This document shows, in pieces, positions 1-8,963 of a stretch of DNA of 64,000 nucleotides. The translations under genes and the position numbers were made by a program. The DNA is taken from contig DATKHB010000027.1 in assembly GCA_035510455.1 (NCBI GenBank), positions 1 through 64,000 of the forward strand, read 5' to 3'. The notes beneath the pieces are model-generated. The model did not search any database. It saw nothing but the letters and a program-made list of their open reading frames with translations, and had not been told where the DNA came from. Every line of letters starts with the position of its first letter. The stretch's first letter is position 1. The stretch is from DATKGL01 sp035510455. Lineage in GTDB: Bacteria > Patescibacteriota > Saccharimonadia > Saccharimonadales > UBA4665.

Positions 1-1
1 T

Positions 2-130
2 GAAGACTGTGAGCGCTACAATACTTACCGACCGCATACTTCACTAGGAATGAAGACACCACTTGAATACTTACAAAGCCTACCCGGCTTTGAGAATGCT
101 ACTATTAATCTAGATGTCCTATATGTTTGA
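2..130 (+). CDS. 3' end of a transposase/integrase (rve-type), truncated by window edge
   Basis: An open frame enters from the left edge and ends at TGA 128-130. It encodes 42 residues that include YNTYRPHTSLG followed by TPLEYL. That pattern is typical of the C-terminal end of DDE integrase-core (rve) transposases of the IS3/IS481 kind, where an Asn-x-x-RPH motif precedes the terminus. The DDE catalytic residues lie outside the window, so activity cannot be judged. The last codons overlap the 3' end of the convergent HxlR gene by 12 bases, which leaves no room for a terminal inverted repeat right after the stop. The copy may therefore be a remnant or a domesticated recombinase. Confidence 0.7.
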   Translation, partial: EDCERYNTYRPHTSLGMKTPLEYLQSLPGFENATINLDVLYV

Positions 131-469
131 AGCCTCGACCGCTAGACGATAGTGTTTATTGCCCCATTCTGCCATCTGTTTTAGAACCGGCACCAAATCC
201 TTACCTTTTTGCGTTAAGCTGTATTCTACCCTTGGAGGAACTTCAGCGAAAGACTTTTTAGTGATTATCGCTTGAGCTTCAAGATCGTCCAGCCTTTGTG
301 ACAACGTTCGGGGGTTAAGGCCTTTAATCGAGTTTTCTAGATCACTAAAGCGGCAGATGTTATCATTGAGATCTCTTAAAATTAGTGCAGTCCATTTGTT
401 ACCAATTATAGCCATAGCTCGCTCAATGCAGCCATCTTTTGCTTCTAGTGAAGAACAGAGTTTTTTCAT
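119..469 (-). CDS. HxlR-family winged-helix transcriptional regulator
   Basis: The 116-residue protein matches the HxlR family in length and layout: a Cys-containing N-terminus (DGCIERAMAIIGNKW), a winged helix, and a wing ending PPRVEYSLTQKGKDL. HxlR proteins are small dimeric DNA-binding regulators, often redox- or electrophile-sensing through the N-terminal cysteine (Cys14 here). The gene is divergent from an FMN reductase across 78 bases, the usual arrangement when such a regulator controls an adjacent oxidoreductase gene. The likely job is repression or activation of that reductase in response to thiol-reactive compounds. This is inferred from family and context. The 3' end overlaps a transposase end, which suggests the pair sits in an acquired or mobile-flanked cassette. 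Confidence 0.85.
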   Translation of the reverse strand: MKKLCSSLEAKDGCIERAMAIIGNKWTALILRDLNDNICRFSDLENSIKGLNPRTLSQRLDDLEAQAIITKKSFAEVPPRVEYSLTQKGKDLVPVLKQMAEWGNKHYRLAVEASNI

Positions 470-547
470 ACTTTACAAAATATAGTAGTACCTATATAAT
501 TCTTATTACTATATAAAGTATATCATAAGTAAGCAGGAGTATAGAAT
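470..547. promoter_or_regulatory. Divergent promoter/operator between HxlR and FMN reductase
   Basis: The 78-base AT-rich gap holds nested inverted repeats: TATAG (481-485) with CTATA (492-496) across 6 bases, TATAGTA (481-487) with TACTATA (507-513), and TACT (507-510) with AGTA (517-520). HxlR dimers bind short dyads of this kind, so this is a good candidate operator. An AGGAG Shine-Dalgarno at 535-539 lies 8 bases before the reductase ATG at 548. Operator function is inferred. Confidence 0.5.
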
Positions 548-1132
548 ATGAAAATAATTCTTATTATTGGCAGCAGCCGGCCCGAAAGAAAGACTGAAAA
601 ATTTGCTAAATGGGTTGCAGACGGTATTAAATCCATGAATGGCGTTGAGCTCGAGACGGTTGATTTAAAGGAGTATGATTTCCCAAACTTCAACGAGCCA
701 ATTTCACCCAGGTTTAACCCCGATCGAAAACCAGAACCTAAAGTCAAAGAATATCTAGACAAGCTAAACACGGCCGATGCGTTTGTCATCGCTACGCCGG
801 AATACAATCACTCTATCCCCGGAGTTTTAAAGAATGCCCTGGACTACGTCGATTGGCAATTTAACAAAAAGCCAGTAGCGATTGTCTCCCATGGATCGGC
901 AGGTGGAGCTCGCGCAACTGAACATCTTAAAGGGATTGTTTCTGAAATCAAAGGAGTAGCTATACCGGCCGGCGTTGCTTTCACTGGTGCCAGTGAGTAC
1001 ATTGATGATAACGGTAAGCTTAACGAAGAGTTAAAAGCCAAGCCTTATGGCCCACAGACGGCTCTAGACGCTACGCTTAATGAGCTAATGTGGTATGGCT
1101 CGGCACTTGCTGAAGCGCGCTCCAAGGAATAA
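548..1132 (+). CDS. NAD(P)H-dependent FMN reductase family oxidoreductase
   Basis: The 194-residue protein is a flavodoxin-fold FMN_red protein. It has the N-terminal phosphate-binding loop (IIGSSRPERKT, about residues 6-16) and the isoalloxazine-binding segment TPEYNHSIPGVLKNALDYV near residues 83-101, with a third conserved stretch HGSAGGARA. Such enzymes transfer electrons from NAD(P)H to FMN, quinones, azo compounds or chromate in the cytoplasm. A good AGGAG ribosome-binding site sets the ATG. It is divergent from and probably controlled by the HxlR gene, which would make a small stress-responsive reductase unit. The physiological acceptor cannot be told from sequence. Confidence 0.88.
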   Translation: MKIILIIGSSRPERKTEKFAKWVADGIKSMNGVELETVDLKEYDFPNFNEPISPRFNPDRKPEPKVKEYLDKLNTADAFVIATPEYNHSIPGVLKNALDYVDWQFNKKPVAIVSHGSAGGARATEHLKGIVSEIKGVAIPAGVAFTGASEYIDDNGKLNEELKAKPYGPQTALDATLNELMWYGSALAEARSKE

Positions 1133-1155
1133 AGCAAGATTCATCTATAGTATTT

Positions 1156-1183
1156 TTGACAGATTGACTACTCAGGCTATAAT
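1156..1183 (+). promoter_or_regulatory. Near-consensus promoter for orn
   Basis: TTGACA (1156-1161), a 16-base spacer and TATAAT (1178-1183). The orn ATG at 1192 begins only 8 bases after the -10 box, so the predicted transcription start lies at or next to the start codon and no Shine-Dalgarno can be included. Confidence 0.75.
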
Positions 1184-1191
1184 TGCCATCA

Positions 1192-1743
1192 ATGACAAAA
1201 ATAACTGAACGGCCGACAAAATTGCTTTGGGTTGACCTAGAGATGACTGGGTTAGACCCAGTTCGCGACGTTATATTAGAAGTTGCCGCCGAAGTTACAG
1301 ACTTTGATTTTAAAACTATCGCCAGCTACGAAGCTCATGTTCGCCATGACCGTGACCTGGTCGTTAAGAGGATGCAAGAAAGCGCTGACTGGTGGAAAAC
1401 AGTACCCGAAAACCGCGACGACTTCCTGAAACGCCTCGATGGTAGCAAGCCCAGTAAGCTGGTAGAGGAAGAACTTATCGCTCTAGTCGATAAAAATTTT
1501 GGAGCTGAGCCAGCCATCATCGCTGGTAATTCTATCCATAACGACCGGAACTTTATCAAGCACTGGTGGCCAGCATTTGATCTGAAGTTGCACTATAGAA
1601 TGCTCGATGTGAGCTCGCTAAAGATACTAATGCAGGGAAAATATCATACAGAATTCGAGAAAAACAATGCTCATCGGGCTTTTGACGATATCCAGGCATC
1701 AATAGCTGAACTCCAATATTATCTCGAGTGGCTCAAGAAATGA
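1192..1743 (+). CDS. orn: Oligoribonuclease
   Basis: The 183-residue protein is a DEDDh 3'-5' exonuclease with the family's usual length (about 180). Visible catalytic motifs are WVDLEMTGLDP (Asp and Glu), the central NSIHNDRNFI stretch and HRAFDDI (His and Asp). Oligoribonuclease degrades 2-5 nt RNA fragments left by larger RNases to mononucleotides. An upstream in-frame TTG at 1183 overlaps the -10 box, so ATG 1192 is preferred. The stop TGA (1741-1743) overlaps the ATG of the next gene (1740-1742), indicating translational coupling with the MmcQ-like gene. RNase J and PNPase genes elsewhere in the window would supply its substrates. Confidence 0.93.
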   Translation: MTKITERPTKLLWVDLEMTGLDPVRDVILEVAAEVTDFDFKTIASYEAHVRHDRDLVVKRMQESADWWKTVPENRDDFLKRLDGSKPSKLVEEELIALVDKNFGAEPAIIAGNSIHNDRNFIKHWWPAFDLKLHYRMLDVSSLKILMQGKYHTEFEKNNAHRAFDDIQASIAELQYYLEWLKK

Positions 1744-2063
1744 ATCATAAGCAAGTAGAAGAATATATACTAGAATTTCCAAATGCCCGACTCGACTACC
1801 CGTTCGGCAAAGAAGCTGCCGTCTATAAGATTGAAGATAAGATGTTCGCTTTAATTGAAGAGGGCAGTGACCCTGTCAAAATAAGCCTAAAATGTGATCC
1901 TCAGCTATCAGATGTATTGCGTGAAAAATATGAAACCGTTATGCCGGGCTACCATCTAAATAAAAAACACTGGAATACTATAATTCTGAGCGGTCAGCTT
2001 AGTTTTAGCGAAGTACAAGATCTTATTAAGCACAGCTACCAGCTAGTAACCGGCCAAACTTAA
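1740..2063 (+). CDS. MmcQ/YjbR-family protein
   Basis: The 107-residue protein carries the YjbR/MmcQ layout: an N-terminal PFGKEAAVYKI segment (about residues 21-31), a basic middle (VKISLKCDP) and the C-terminal PGYHLNKKHWNTI motif followed by a helix with SYQLV. The fold is a double-stranded DNA-binding-like CyaY fold, but the molecular role of the family is not well defined. The ATG overlaps the orn stop (ATGA). An upstream GTG at 1728 would add four residues inside orn and is less likely. The stop overlaps the 3' end of the convergent neighbour by four bases. Confidence 0.8.
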   Translation: MNHKQVEEYILEFPNARLDYPFGKEAAVYKIEDKMFALIEEGSDPVKISLKCDPQLSDVLREKYETVMPGYHLNKKHWNTIILSGQLSFSEVQDLIKHSYQLVTGQT

Positions 2064-2686
2064 GAACTACCTAAATCTTTGGCAGAAATATTAGCCTGAT
2101 CAATTAGAGTCTGAGCTGTTTCATATTCCGCATTAAGTATTTGGCGTTGAGTGGGAGTCGAGGACTGCTCGAAAGTTTGCTTTATGCTACCGGAGTAGCT
2201 AGATAACAGGTTTTGTATTATTTGGATAAATACATTGTCATAGTCTCCGGCGTTGGTGGCACTACTCAGCTGATTGGTTGTAGAAGCGCTGTTATCGGCG
2301 GTCAAGGTATTAGCGCCAACCGACTTACCGTGACTCTTTAGGTAGCTAAGGAGCGCTTGCTGGCTAGTCGTTAAGCTTAGATCGATGTTAATCGCTAAAT
2401 TTTGGGTAGAGGGCTGAACGGCATTATTAGCGGCTTTGCTACTGAGCTGAATTAACTCGTTTTGCTGTTCTGCTATCGAAGTTAGGCTAGCAGCATTAGG
2501 CGTGCCGCCAATGAAAGAGGCTCCAATGATTATCAGAATGATCAGTAGCAACCCGCCACCACCGACTATTATGACGCGCTGCTTAAAGGACCTATTACTG
2601 CTCAGTAACGGTTGTTTACCAGGACCAGGATTATTTTTTAGGAAGAAATCATAGGGATTGGACTGGTCGTGATTATCTGGAGACAT
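2060..2686 (-). CDS. Conserved-type hypothetical protein with one N-terminal membrane anchor
   Basis: I do not recognise a family. The 208-residue protein has a 38-residue polar, Pro/Asn-rich N-terminus, then one strongly hydrophobic segment (about residues 40-61, VIIVGGGGLLLIILIIIGASF), then a Ser/Thr/Gln/Ala-rich helical region without cysteines. It is probably anchored in the membrane with the C-terminal domain outside. Single-anchor proteins like this are frequent in Saccharibacteria. The gene is divergent from dnaG (62 bases) and convergent with the MmcQ-like gene. No function is proposed. Confidence 0.6.
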   Translation of the reverse strand: MSPDNHDQSNPYDFFLKNNPGPGKQPLLSSNRSFKQRVIIVGGGGLLLIILIIIGASFIGGTPNAASLTSIAEQQNELIQLSSKAANNAVQPSTQNLAINIDLSLTTSQQALLSYLKSHGKSVGANTLTADNSASTTNQLSSATNAGDYDNVFIQIIQNLLSSYSGSIKQTFEQSSTPTQRQILNAEYETAQTLIDQANISAKDLGSS

Positions 2687-2735
2687 AGCACTTATTTAAT
2701 CATAAGTAACTTCATGCCCCAAAGCTTATCTGTCG

Positions 2736-2741
2736 TACAAT
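2736..2741 (+). promoter_or_regulatory. -10 box for dnaG-rpoD, 7 bases before the start codon
   Basis: TACAAT at 2736-2741, with the dnaG ATG at 2749. No convincing -35 is seen and there is no Shine-Dalgarno, consistent with a leaderless transcript. Confidence 0.5.
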
Positions 2742-2748
2742 ATGAAGG

Positions 2749-4503
2749 ATGGATGCTGTTGAAGACATAAAGGGCCGGTTGGCGATTGAAGACGTTGTCG
2801 GTGAATATTTAGAACTCAAACGAGCGGGTAGAAATTGGCGTGGTCTAAGCCCGTTTAACAGCGAAAAAACCCCGAGCTTTATGGTCAGCCCAGAAAAACA
2901 AATTTGGCATGACTTTAGTTCCAATAAGGGCGGGAATATGTTTAGTTTCGTAATGGAAATGGAAGGCCTGGATTTCAAAGGCGCATTAGAGCTTCTAGCC
3001 CGTAAAGCCGGCATTAACTTAAGCGATTATCAAAACAGCAACACGCGGGATCAAAGCCAGCTTAAAGAGCGATTATTTAGCGTGCTTGAACTCGCTACGA
3101 AGTTTTATCAGATCCAGTTTAGTAAAAACCGCCAGGCTCTGGAGTATATCTTAAAGACGCGGCAATTTAGTAAGCAAACCGCTCTGGAGTGGAAGATAGG
3201 TTATTCACCCGCGGATGGAACGTCTCTAGGTGACTTTTTGCGCCGCCAGAAGATAAGCGACCAAGATATTAAGCAAGCCGGGCTGAGTACTGCCTACGGA
3301 GGCAGGAAGCCACAGGATATGTTTAGAGGGCGAGTTATGTTTCCTCTCCAAGACCCATTTGGCAGGGTTATTGGATTTACGGCTAGACTTTTTAGCGAAA
3401 GTGCTTCAGGCCCGAAATACATAAATACACCCCAGACCATTCTGTATGATAAATCAAGACACGTTTTTGGTCTTCATTTAGCAAAAGAGGCCATCCGGAA
3501 AAATAATTTCGTTGTTCTTACCGAGGGTAACTTAGATGTCATCACCAGCCACCAGCTCGGCGTCCGTCAGGTAGTAGCTACTGCCGGTACGGCAATGACA
3601 GAACAAAATCTTAAGGCGCTCCGACGTTTTACCAGTGATGTTCGTCTATGCTTTGACTCTGATGATGCTGGGGTAGCGGCCACCATAAGGGCAATACCGA
3701 TTGCTAGTAAGGTTGATGTGTCTCTAAGCGTAATTGATTTGAAAGACGCTAAAGATCCCGATGAGCTTATAAAGAAAAATTCTGAGGCTTGGGAGAAAGC
3801 CATTAACCAGCCTGAATACGCTGTCGACTGGATAATAAAACATTACCAGCAGAAATTTGATATAACTTCCGCCCAAGGCAAGAAAATGTATAGCGACACC
3901 ATCATACCCATCATTAAGAATCTAAACGATCAAATCGAACAAGAACACTATATTAAAAAAATTGCCCGTTTGTTAGACGTCAGTCAAGATGCTTTAGAAT
4001 CGAAAATGCAACTTGGCAATAAGCCCACGCATCGCTATAAGGCTCACCAGACGAGCCCGGATGCAGATACGGATAATCTCGAGACCATCAAAGCCCAGGA
4101 TCGTCTACTAGCTTTGACGCTTATGCAACCAAAACTACGTGATTTTATTCTACCGATGAAACAGGAGATGCTGCCTTCGGCTGATGCTCGCAAATTTCTG
4201 CAATTTCTCAAAGCAAACCCAGATTTTGCAGGCGACGTAAACGCTCTGCCGGCGTTGCAGACACTCGCTGATTATGTTAAAATTCTATCATTACAATATG
4301 AGACTCTCTATCAAGATATTGATATCTTAGAGTTGCGATATGAGGCAGCGCGCCTCCAAACTCGTCTGATAGAGCATTATGTGAAGAACCAAAAACGTCA
4401 ATTAGTCATTGAAATGCAATCTGCCAACGAAACAAAAACAGATACCTTGCTTGAGAAAGTGAAAAATCTAGACAAATTATTAAATAATACAAGGGAGGCT
4501 TAA
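2749..4503 (+). CDS. dnaG: DNA primase DnaG with a ligand-less CHC2 zinc domain
   Basis: The 584-residue protein has the standard order: CHC2-type N-terminal domain (residues 1-95), TOPRIM catalytic core (EGNLDV near residue 259 and FDSDDAG near 301) and a C-terminal helicase-interaction-type region. It makes RNA primers for replication. Oddly, the N-terminal domain keeps its sequence framework ([31 protein letters not shown]), but all four zinc ligands of the usual C-x2-H ... C-x2-C site are replaced, by Ser34, Asn37, Asp55 and Ser58. The domain is probably folded without zinc. rpoD follows after one base, an rpsU-less version of the macromolecular synthesis operon. Confidence 0.93.
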   Translation: MDAVEDIKGRLAIEDVVGEYLELKRAGRNWRGLSPFNSEKTPSFMVSPEKQIWHDFSSNKGGNMFSFVMEMEGLDFKGALELLARKAGINLSDYQNSNTRDQSQLKERLFSVLELATKFYQIQFSKNRQALEYILKTRQFSKQTALEWKIGYSPADGTSLGDFLRRQKISDQDIKQAGLSTAYGGRKPQDMFRGRVMFPLQDPFGRVIGFTARLFSESASGPKYINTPQTILYDKSRHVFGLHLAKEAIRKNNFVVLTEGNLDVITSHQLGVRQVVATAGTAMTEQNLKALRRFTSDVRLCFDSDDAGVAATIRAIPIASKVDVSLSVIDLKDAKDPDELIKKNSEAWEKAINQPEYAVDWIIKHYQQKFDITSAQGKKMYSDTIIPIIKNLNDQIEQEHYIKKIARLLDVSQDALESKMQLGNKPTHRYKAHQTSPDADTDNLETIKAQDRLLALTLMQPKLRDFILPMKQEMLPSADARKFLQFLKANPDFAGDVNALPALQTLADYVKILSLQYETLYQDIDILELRYEAARLQTRLIEHYVKNQKRQLVIEMQSANETKTDTLLEKVKNLDKLLNNTREA

Positions 4504-4504
4504 T

Positions 4505-5626
4505 ATGATTCGCGGAAAAAAGCGAGCTGCAAACGCTCCACATGATGCCGAGAATGTTAAACAGCAGTTACTGGCTAAGGCTCGTAAGGATGGGAAGATT
4601 GACCAACAGGAAATTCTTGATGCAATTCCTGAGAAGCCGGAAAATGTTGAAATACTCAATAGTTTATACACCGAGCTAGCTGACTCAAATATAGAAGTCA
4701 CAGCTCCAGAACCCGACACTGGAACATTTGATGATGCCTGGGTGTTAGAAGACAACGAGGAGGTGGTACTAGATGATCAGACGTATCTCGATGATATAGC
4801 TGATGACTCAGTGCGACTTTACCTGAGAGAAATAGGTAAGATACCGCTTCTTAATGCCGAAGAGGAGCTAGCCCTAGCTCAAAGGGTGGTTAAGGGCGAC
4901 AAAGATGCTAAAGATAAAATGGCTGAAGCCAATATGCGTTTAGTAGTCTCGATTGCTAAGCGATATGTAGGAAGAGGCCTAGATCTGCTTGATCTGATCC
5001 AGGAAGGTAACACCGGGCTACTAAGGGCAGTAGAGAAGTTCGATCCCGACAAAGGATTTAAGTTTTCTACGTATGCCACTTGGTGGATACGCCAGGCAAT
5101 AACTCGAGCTATCGCCGACCAGGCTAGGACCATTAGAATCCCAGTACATATGGTGGAAACCATTAACAAACTGCTTCGTACCCAGCGTCGATTGACCCAA
5201 GAATTGAATCGTGAGCCGACTAATGAAGAAATTGCTCAAGCCATGGAGATCGATATCGATAAAGTCGAGCACATCATGAAAATCAAACAAGACATCTCAA
5301 GTCTGGATGCCAGTATCCGTGATGACGAAGAAGAGTCGGTTTTAGCTGATTTTATAGAAGACGAAGATACCATTAGCCCTGAAGAATCAGCCACCAGCCA
5401 GCTCCTTAAAGAACAAGTTAAAGATATGCTTTCGGCCTTAACAGAACGTGAGCAAAAGATACTTAAACTTCGTTTTGGCTTGGAAGATGGGAAACAGCAT
5501 ACTCTAGAAGAAGTCGGCCAGGAATTTAGCGTTACCCGTGAGCGTATCAGACAGATTGAAGCTAAGGCTCTAGCAAAACTTCGAAAACATAAAGACGCTA
5601 GAAAACTTCACGACTATATTAAATAA
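4505..5626 (+). CDS. rpoD: Primary RNA polymerase sigma factor (sigma-70/RpoD)
   Basis: The 373-residue protein has a short acidic N-terminal region, then sigma region 1.2 ([16 protein letters not shown]), region 2 with the [21 protein letters not shown] and [12 protein letters not shown] motifs for -10 binding and melting, region 3, and region 4 with the helix-turn-helix [14 protein letters not shown] that reads the -35. It directs RNA polymerase to housekeeping promoters, consistent with the TTGACA/TATAAT elements seen in the window. AGGGAGG ends about 8 bases before ATG 4505, and dnaG ends one base upstream, so the two are co-transcribed. The stop overlaps the convergent ATPase gene by 8 bases. 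Confidence 0.97.
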   Translation: MIRGKKRAANAPHDAENVKQQLLAKARKDGKIDQQEILDAIPEKPENVEILNSLYTELADSNIEVTAPEPDTGTFDDAWVLEDNEEVVLDDQTYLDDIADDSVRLYLREIGKIPLLNAEEELALAQRVVKGDKDAKDKMAEANMRLVVSIAKRYVGRGLDLLDLIQEGNTGLLRAVEKFDPDKGFKFSTYATWWIRQAITRAIADQARTIRIPVHMVETINKLLRTQRRLTQELNREPTNEEIAQAMEIDIDKVEHIMKIKQDISSLDASIRDDEEESVLADFIEDEDTISPEESATSQLLKEQVKDMLSALTEREQKILKLRFGLEDGKQHTLEEVGQEFSVTRERIRQIEAKALAKLRKHKDARKLHDYIK

Positions 5627-6179
5627 AACTGATCCGTTGCAATATCTTGTCTAACTTGGTCATTAGCTCTTCAGCCGTTGTCTCGTTGACTATCGTATAG
5701 TCAGCGTTTGCTATAGGACCGCCTTTTTCCAAGTTCTCAATTTCAGCATATTCTCTAGTGCTTATTTCTTGATCCGTAAGGGGTCTTTCTGGCCGATTGG
5801 CTAGACGCTCATGCCTGACGTTTCTTGGAGCGGCTATTGCTATAAAACATACCTTGTCGCCAAAGTGATTCTTAAATTCCTTATACTCGGACCAGCTATA
5901 TAGCCCGTCGGCTACAACTCTGCTATTTGTCTTAAGGAGCTCATCTATCTCTGGGATTATGCGTTTAGCCAGGGCGCCCAAACCCTCTTTCTCTCTGAAT
6001 TCCTCGCGAACAATTTTCTCGTGTTCCTCACTGGTCTTCCCGTATCGCCTAACAGTCTCTTTTACGACTATACCACCGAAATAGACTGAAGGGATACTCT
6101 TAGCTTCCAGATAACTTACGCAAGAACTTTTACCTGCGCCAGGCATACCAACGAAAACGACAACAGCAGTCTTTTGCAT
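5619..6179 (-). CDS. P-loop nucleotide kinase-like protein (dephospho-CoA kinase/UPF0200-like)
   Basis: The 186-residue protein starts with a Walker A loop, [10 protein letters not shown] (about residues 10-19), followed by a predicted nucleotide/monophosphate kinase fold. VADGLYSW near residue 92 resembles a Walker B/substrate segment, and [11 protein letters not shown] resembles a LID-like Arg-rich stretch. The length and the GMPGAGKS loop recall archaeal UPF0200 and dephospho-CoA kinase-like ATPases. The substrate is not clear. TACACT on the minus strand (6186-6191) ends six bases before the ATG, suggesting a leaderless mRNA. It is divergent from polA and convergent with rpoD. Confidence 0.65.
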   Translation of the reverse strand: MQKTAVVVFVGMPGAGKSSCVSYLEAKSIPSVYFGGIVVKETVRRYGKTSEEHEKIVREEFREKEGLGALAKRIIPEIDELLKTNSRVVADGLYSWSEYKEFKNHFGDKVCFIAIAAPRNVRHERLANRPERPLTDQEISTREYAEIENLEKGGPIANADYTIVNETTAEELMTKLDKILQRISFI

Positions 6180-6185
6180 TACAAT

Positions 6186-6241
6186 AGTGTACTAAATGAT
6201 CGATAAATTATTAAATAGGACTAAGCCTGTTGGTTTATACT
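6186..6241. promoter_or_regulatory. Back-to-back -10 boxes for the kinase-like gene (-) and polA (+)
   Basis: In the 68-base gap, minus-strand TACACT (6186-6191) lies 6 bases from the kinase-like ATG, and plus-strand TATACT (6236-6241) lies 6 bases from polA ATG 6248. Neither gene has a Shine-Dalgarno. Their -35 matches are weak. Confidence 0.5.
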
Positions 6242-6247
6242 GAATTT

Positions 6248-8914
6248 ATGAAGGAGTCAACACCGAGGAAACGGTTTGCAATTATTGATGGTAAAAGTGT
6301 CTTTTATCGCGGTTATTATGCAATGCCCGATCTTAGTACAAACGATGGTACTCCAACTGGTGGAGTTTTCGGGTTTTCGGTCATGGCTCTGGAAGTCATC
6401 AAGCGTCTTAAGCCCGATTATGTAGCGGTCGCCTGGGACAAGCCGAAGACTAATATACGCAAGCGCTTAGCTCTATATCCACAGTATAAAGCTGGACGAA
6501 AACCTGCTCCACCGGATTTTTATACTCAGATACCGATACTTCATGAAGTGCTGGTGGCTTTTGGATGGCCCCTATATGAACTTGATGACTACGAGGCTGA
6601 CGATATTATGGGGACGCTTGCTAAACAGGCTCAGGAAAAAAATATCGAAACACTTTTAATAACCTCTGACCTGGACGTTTTACAGTTAGTCGGGCCCCTA
6701 ACTAAAGCCTACCTGTTAAAAAAAGGATTGAGCAATATAGAACTTTATAGCCCCGAAAGCTTCGAGGCAAAATATACCATTAAAGCCGACCAGTTTTTAG
6801 ACCTAAAGGCCTTAAAAGGGGATAGCTCGGACAATATTCCTGGTGTCCCGGGGATTGGCGAGAAAACAGCTATCCAATTACTTAAAGAATACAAGACACT
6901 AGACGGTGTATATCAGAACCTTGATCTCATCTCGAATTCTGTTAAGAAAAAATTAGAAGACAATAAAGAGCTAGCATACTTAAGTAAAAAAATAGGTGCT
7001 ATCTGGACCGATGCACCTATCAAGTTGAAAATCAGCGAGATTGACGGCAGTACTTGTAATCCCAAGCTCATCCAAAGTATTTTTCAGAAACTAGAGTTTC
7101 GAACTCTAGCACGCCAACTGCCAGAAATCATGCAAGTAGATATTTCTGATGATCCAACGCTAGCTACTTACCAATCGGCCAAGAATATTTCTAATAAAGT
7201 TATAGATTCAGATAAAAAATTAGATGACTTTGAGTTACCGCCGACCAAAGAACTTATTATTCATAGCCGCTCAGCAGATTCTCACGGACGGCGGCCTTTA
7301 CTTCTGATAATCTCGCCTAAGCCGGGGACGGTCTATACCTTTGATCTAAGCAAGCTGGACGCTAAGGCGCTTGGCGCCAAGCTTAAATCAGTCCTAGAAG
7401 ACCCCAAAATTGGCAAAGTTGGCTACGACCTTAAGTATTCAATCGAGGTTTTGTTAAGTATAGGTATTGAAATGTACCCAGTGGCTCACGACGTCTTAAT
7501 CGCCGCCTTTATCCTAAATAGCCTGAGGCGCGAGCAGACACTGACTGAACTTGCTCAATCTGACTTAGGTTACCGAGGATCGTCACTGGACGAACTATCA
7601 GAAAAAGAGCTTCAGGACCGAGCTGGAGAAGTAACCGACATCATAAACAAGCTCTTCAAACAACAAACCGACCAACTGTCCAAAATTCCTAAACTTCCAG
7701 AATTAGCCGAGAAGATTGACTGGCCAGTTATACCAGTATTAGCTCATATGGAATATGCTGGCATAAAACTTGATGTTGGATACCTAAATAGGTTTTCCGA
7801 AGAAGTCGATGACCTTATTTCTGATCTCGAGCAACAGATCTATGGCTATGCCAACAGGGAATTTAATATCGGATCGCCCCAGCAGCTGGCAGAAATCCTG
7901 TTTGACGTTTTAGAGCTATCAAAAGCCGGCATTAAAAAAGGTAAGAACGGCTTTAGCACTGCCGCCCGTGAACTTGATAAATTGAGAGGGACTCATCCGA
8001 TAATTGATCTAATCACTCAATATCGAGAAGTCACTAAACTTAAGAACACTTATATTGATAGCCTGCCAAAATTAGTTGATGAAAACAGTCGCGTTCATAC
8101 TAGTTTTAATCTTACAATTGCCCAAACCGGGCGATTAAGCTCAACTGACCCGAATCTCCAGAATATTCCGGTTAGAACCGAGCTAGGGAAGAGAATTCGT
8201 ACAGCCTTTATCGCCGGTGATGGCCATAAGCTCGTGAGCGCCGATTATTCGCAGTTTGAACTCCGTTTAGCGGCCGTTTTGGCCAAGGACCAAGATCTAA
8301 TAGATCTATTTAATCAAGACGCAGACATTCACACTACTACGGCTGCACAAATTTACAACCGAGAACCTGAAGATGTGACCAAACAGATGCGGCGGGCTGC
8401 TAAGGTAGTTAACTTTGGTGTTTTGTACGGTATGAGCTCGCACGGATTAAGCGCAGCCACCGGCATGAGTTACGATCAGTCCAGCCATTTCATTGAAAAT
8501 TTTTTCGAGCTTCGTAAACCACTACTCGATTATCTAAATAAACTTAAAGAACGGGCCAAAAAAGACGGCTATATAGCGGACATGTTTGGCCGTAGGCGGC
8601 CAATGCCGGACATACACTCCAGTAACTTTGTAGTACGATCAGCAGCCGAAAGAGCTGCCATAAATATGCCAATACAAGGGACTGAAGCTGATTTGATGAA
8701 GCTAGCAATGACCGATGTATATAAAAAAATGTCTGGTGAGTTTCCAAAAGCCGTTATGCTACTACAGATTCACGATTCGATTTTAGTTGAGTGCCTGAGC
8801 GAGGACGCCGGTAACGTAGCTGCCTTGCTTAAGAAATCAATGGAGGGTATCTACAAACTTCCGGTTAAACTCACTGTTGATACTTACATTGGTGATAATT
8901 GGGGAGAGTTATAG
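6248..8914 (+). CDS. polA: DNA polymerase I, 3'-5' exonuclease site degenerate
   Basis: The 888-residue protein has a 5' nuclease domain (YEADDIMGTLAKQA; GDSSDNIPGVPGIGEKTA), a 3'-5' exonuclease-like domain and a family A polymerase core with motif A (DYSQFELRLAA), motif B (RRAAKVVNFGVLYG) and motif C (LQIHDSILVE). It fills gaps and removes RNA primers in repair and lagging-strand maturation. The exonuclease domain lacks the D-x-E of motif I (the equivalent stretch reads IIHSRSADS), has KYS where KYD is expected in motif II, and lacks the motif III Asp, so proofreading is probably absent, as in Taq and Bacillus enzymes. An upstream TTG at 6230 overlaps the -10 box, so ATG 6248 is chosen. Confidence 0.96.
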   Translation: MKESTPRKRFAIIDGKSVFYRGYYAMPDLSTNDGTPTGGVFGFSVMALEVIKRLKPDYVAVAWDKPKTNIRKRLALYPQYKAGRKPAPPDFYTQIPILHEVLVAFGWPLYELDDYEADDIMGTLAKQAQEKNIETLLITSDLDVLQLVGPLTKAYLLKKGLSNIELYSPESFEAKYTIKADQFLDLKALKGDSSDNIPGVPGIGEKTAIQLLKEYKTLDGVYQNLDLISNSVKKKLEDNKELAYLSKKIGAIWTDAPIKLKISEIDGSTCNPKLIQSIFQKLEFRTLARQLPEIMQVDISDDPTLATYQSAKNISNKVIDSDKKLDDFELPPTKELIIHSRSADSHGRRPLLLIISPKPGTVYTFDLSKLDAKALGAKLKSVLEDPKIGKVGYDLKYSIEVLLSIGIEMYPVAHDVLIAAFILNSLRREQTLTELAQSDLGYRGSSLDELSEKELQDRAGEVTDIINKLFKQQTDQLSKIPKLPELAEKIDWPVIPVLAHMEYAGIKLDVGYLNRFSEEVDDLISDLEQQIYGYANREFNIGSPQQLAEILFDVLELSKAGIKKGKNGFSTAARELDKLRGTHPIIDLITQYREVTKLKNTYIDSLPKLVDENSRVHTSFNLTIAQTGRLSSTDPNLQNIPVRTELGKRIRTAFIAGDGHKLVSADYSQFELRLAAVLAKDQDLIDLFNQDADIHTTTAAQIYNREPEDVTKQMRRAAKVVNFGVLYGMSSHGLSAATGMSYDQSSHFIENFFELRKPLLDYLNKLKERAKKDGYIADMFGRRRPMPDIHSSNFVVRSAAERAAINMPIQGTEADLMKLAMTDVYKKMSGEFPKAVMLLQIHDSILVECLSEDAGNVAALLKKSMEGIYKLPVKLTVDTYIGDNWGEL

Positions 8915-8948
8915 TAGTCGCCCTCAAATAAATTTACCGGACTACTAT
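8911..8948. promoter_or_regulatory. 9-bp inverted repeat between polA and the CYTH gene
   Basis: ATAGTAGTC (8911-8919) is a perfect inverted repeat of GACTACTAT (8940-8948) around a 20-base loop. It spans the polA stop and touches a possible -10 box (TACACT 8949-8954) for the next gene. No T-run follows, so it is either a weak/Rho-type terminator stem or an operator. Confidence 0.4.
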
Positions 8949-8963
8949 TACACTTAACACAAA

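Noticed and set aside
5021..5290. Minus-strand 89-codon frame inside rpoD
   Set aside because: Antisense to sigma regions 2-3, with no independent evidence.
6230..6247. TTG start giving polA six extra residues
   Set aside because: It overlaps the -10 box, and ATG 6248 begins the conserved sequence at the normal distance.
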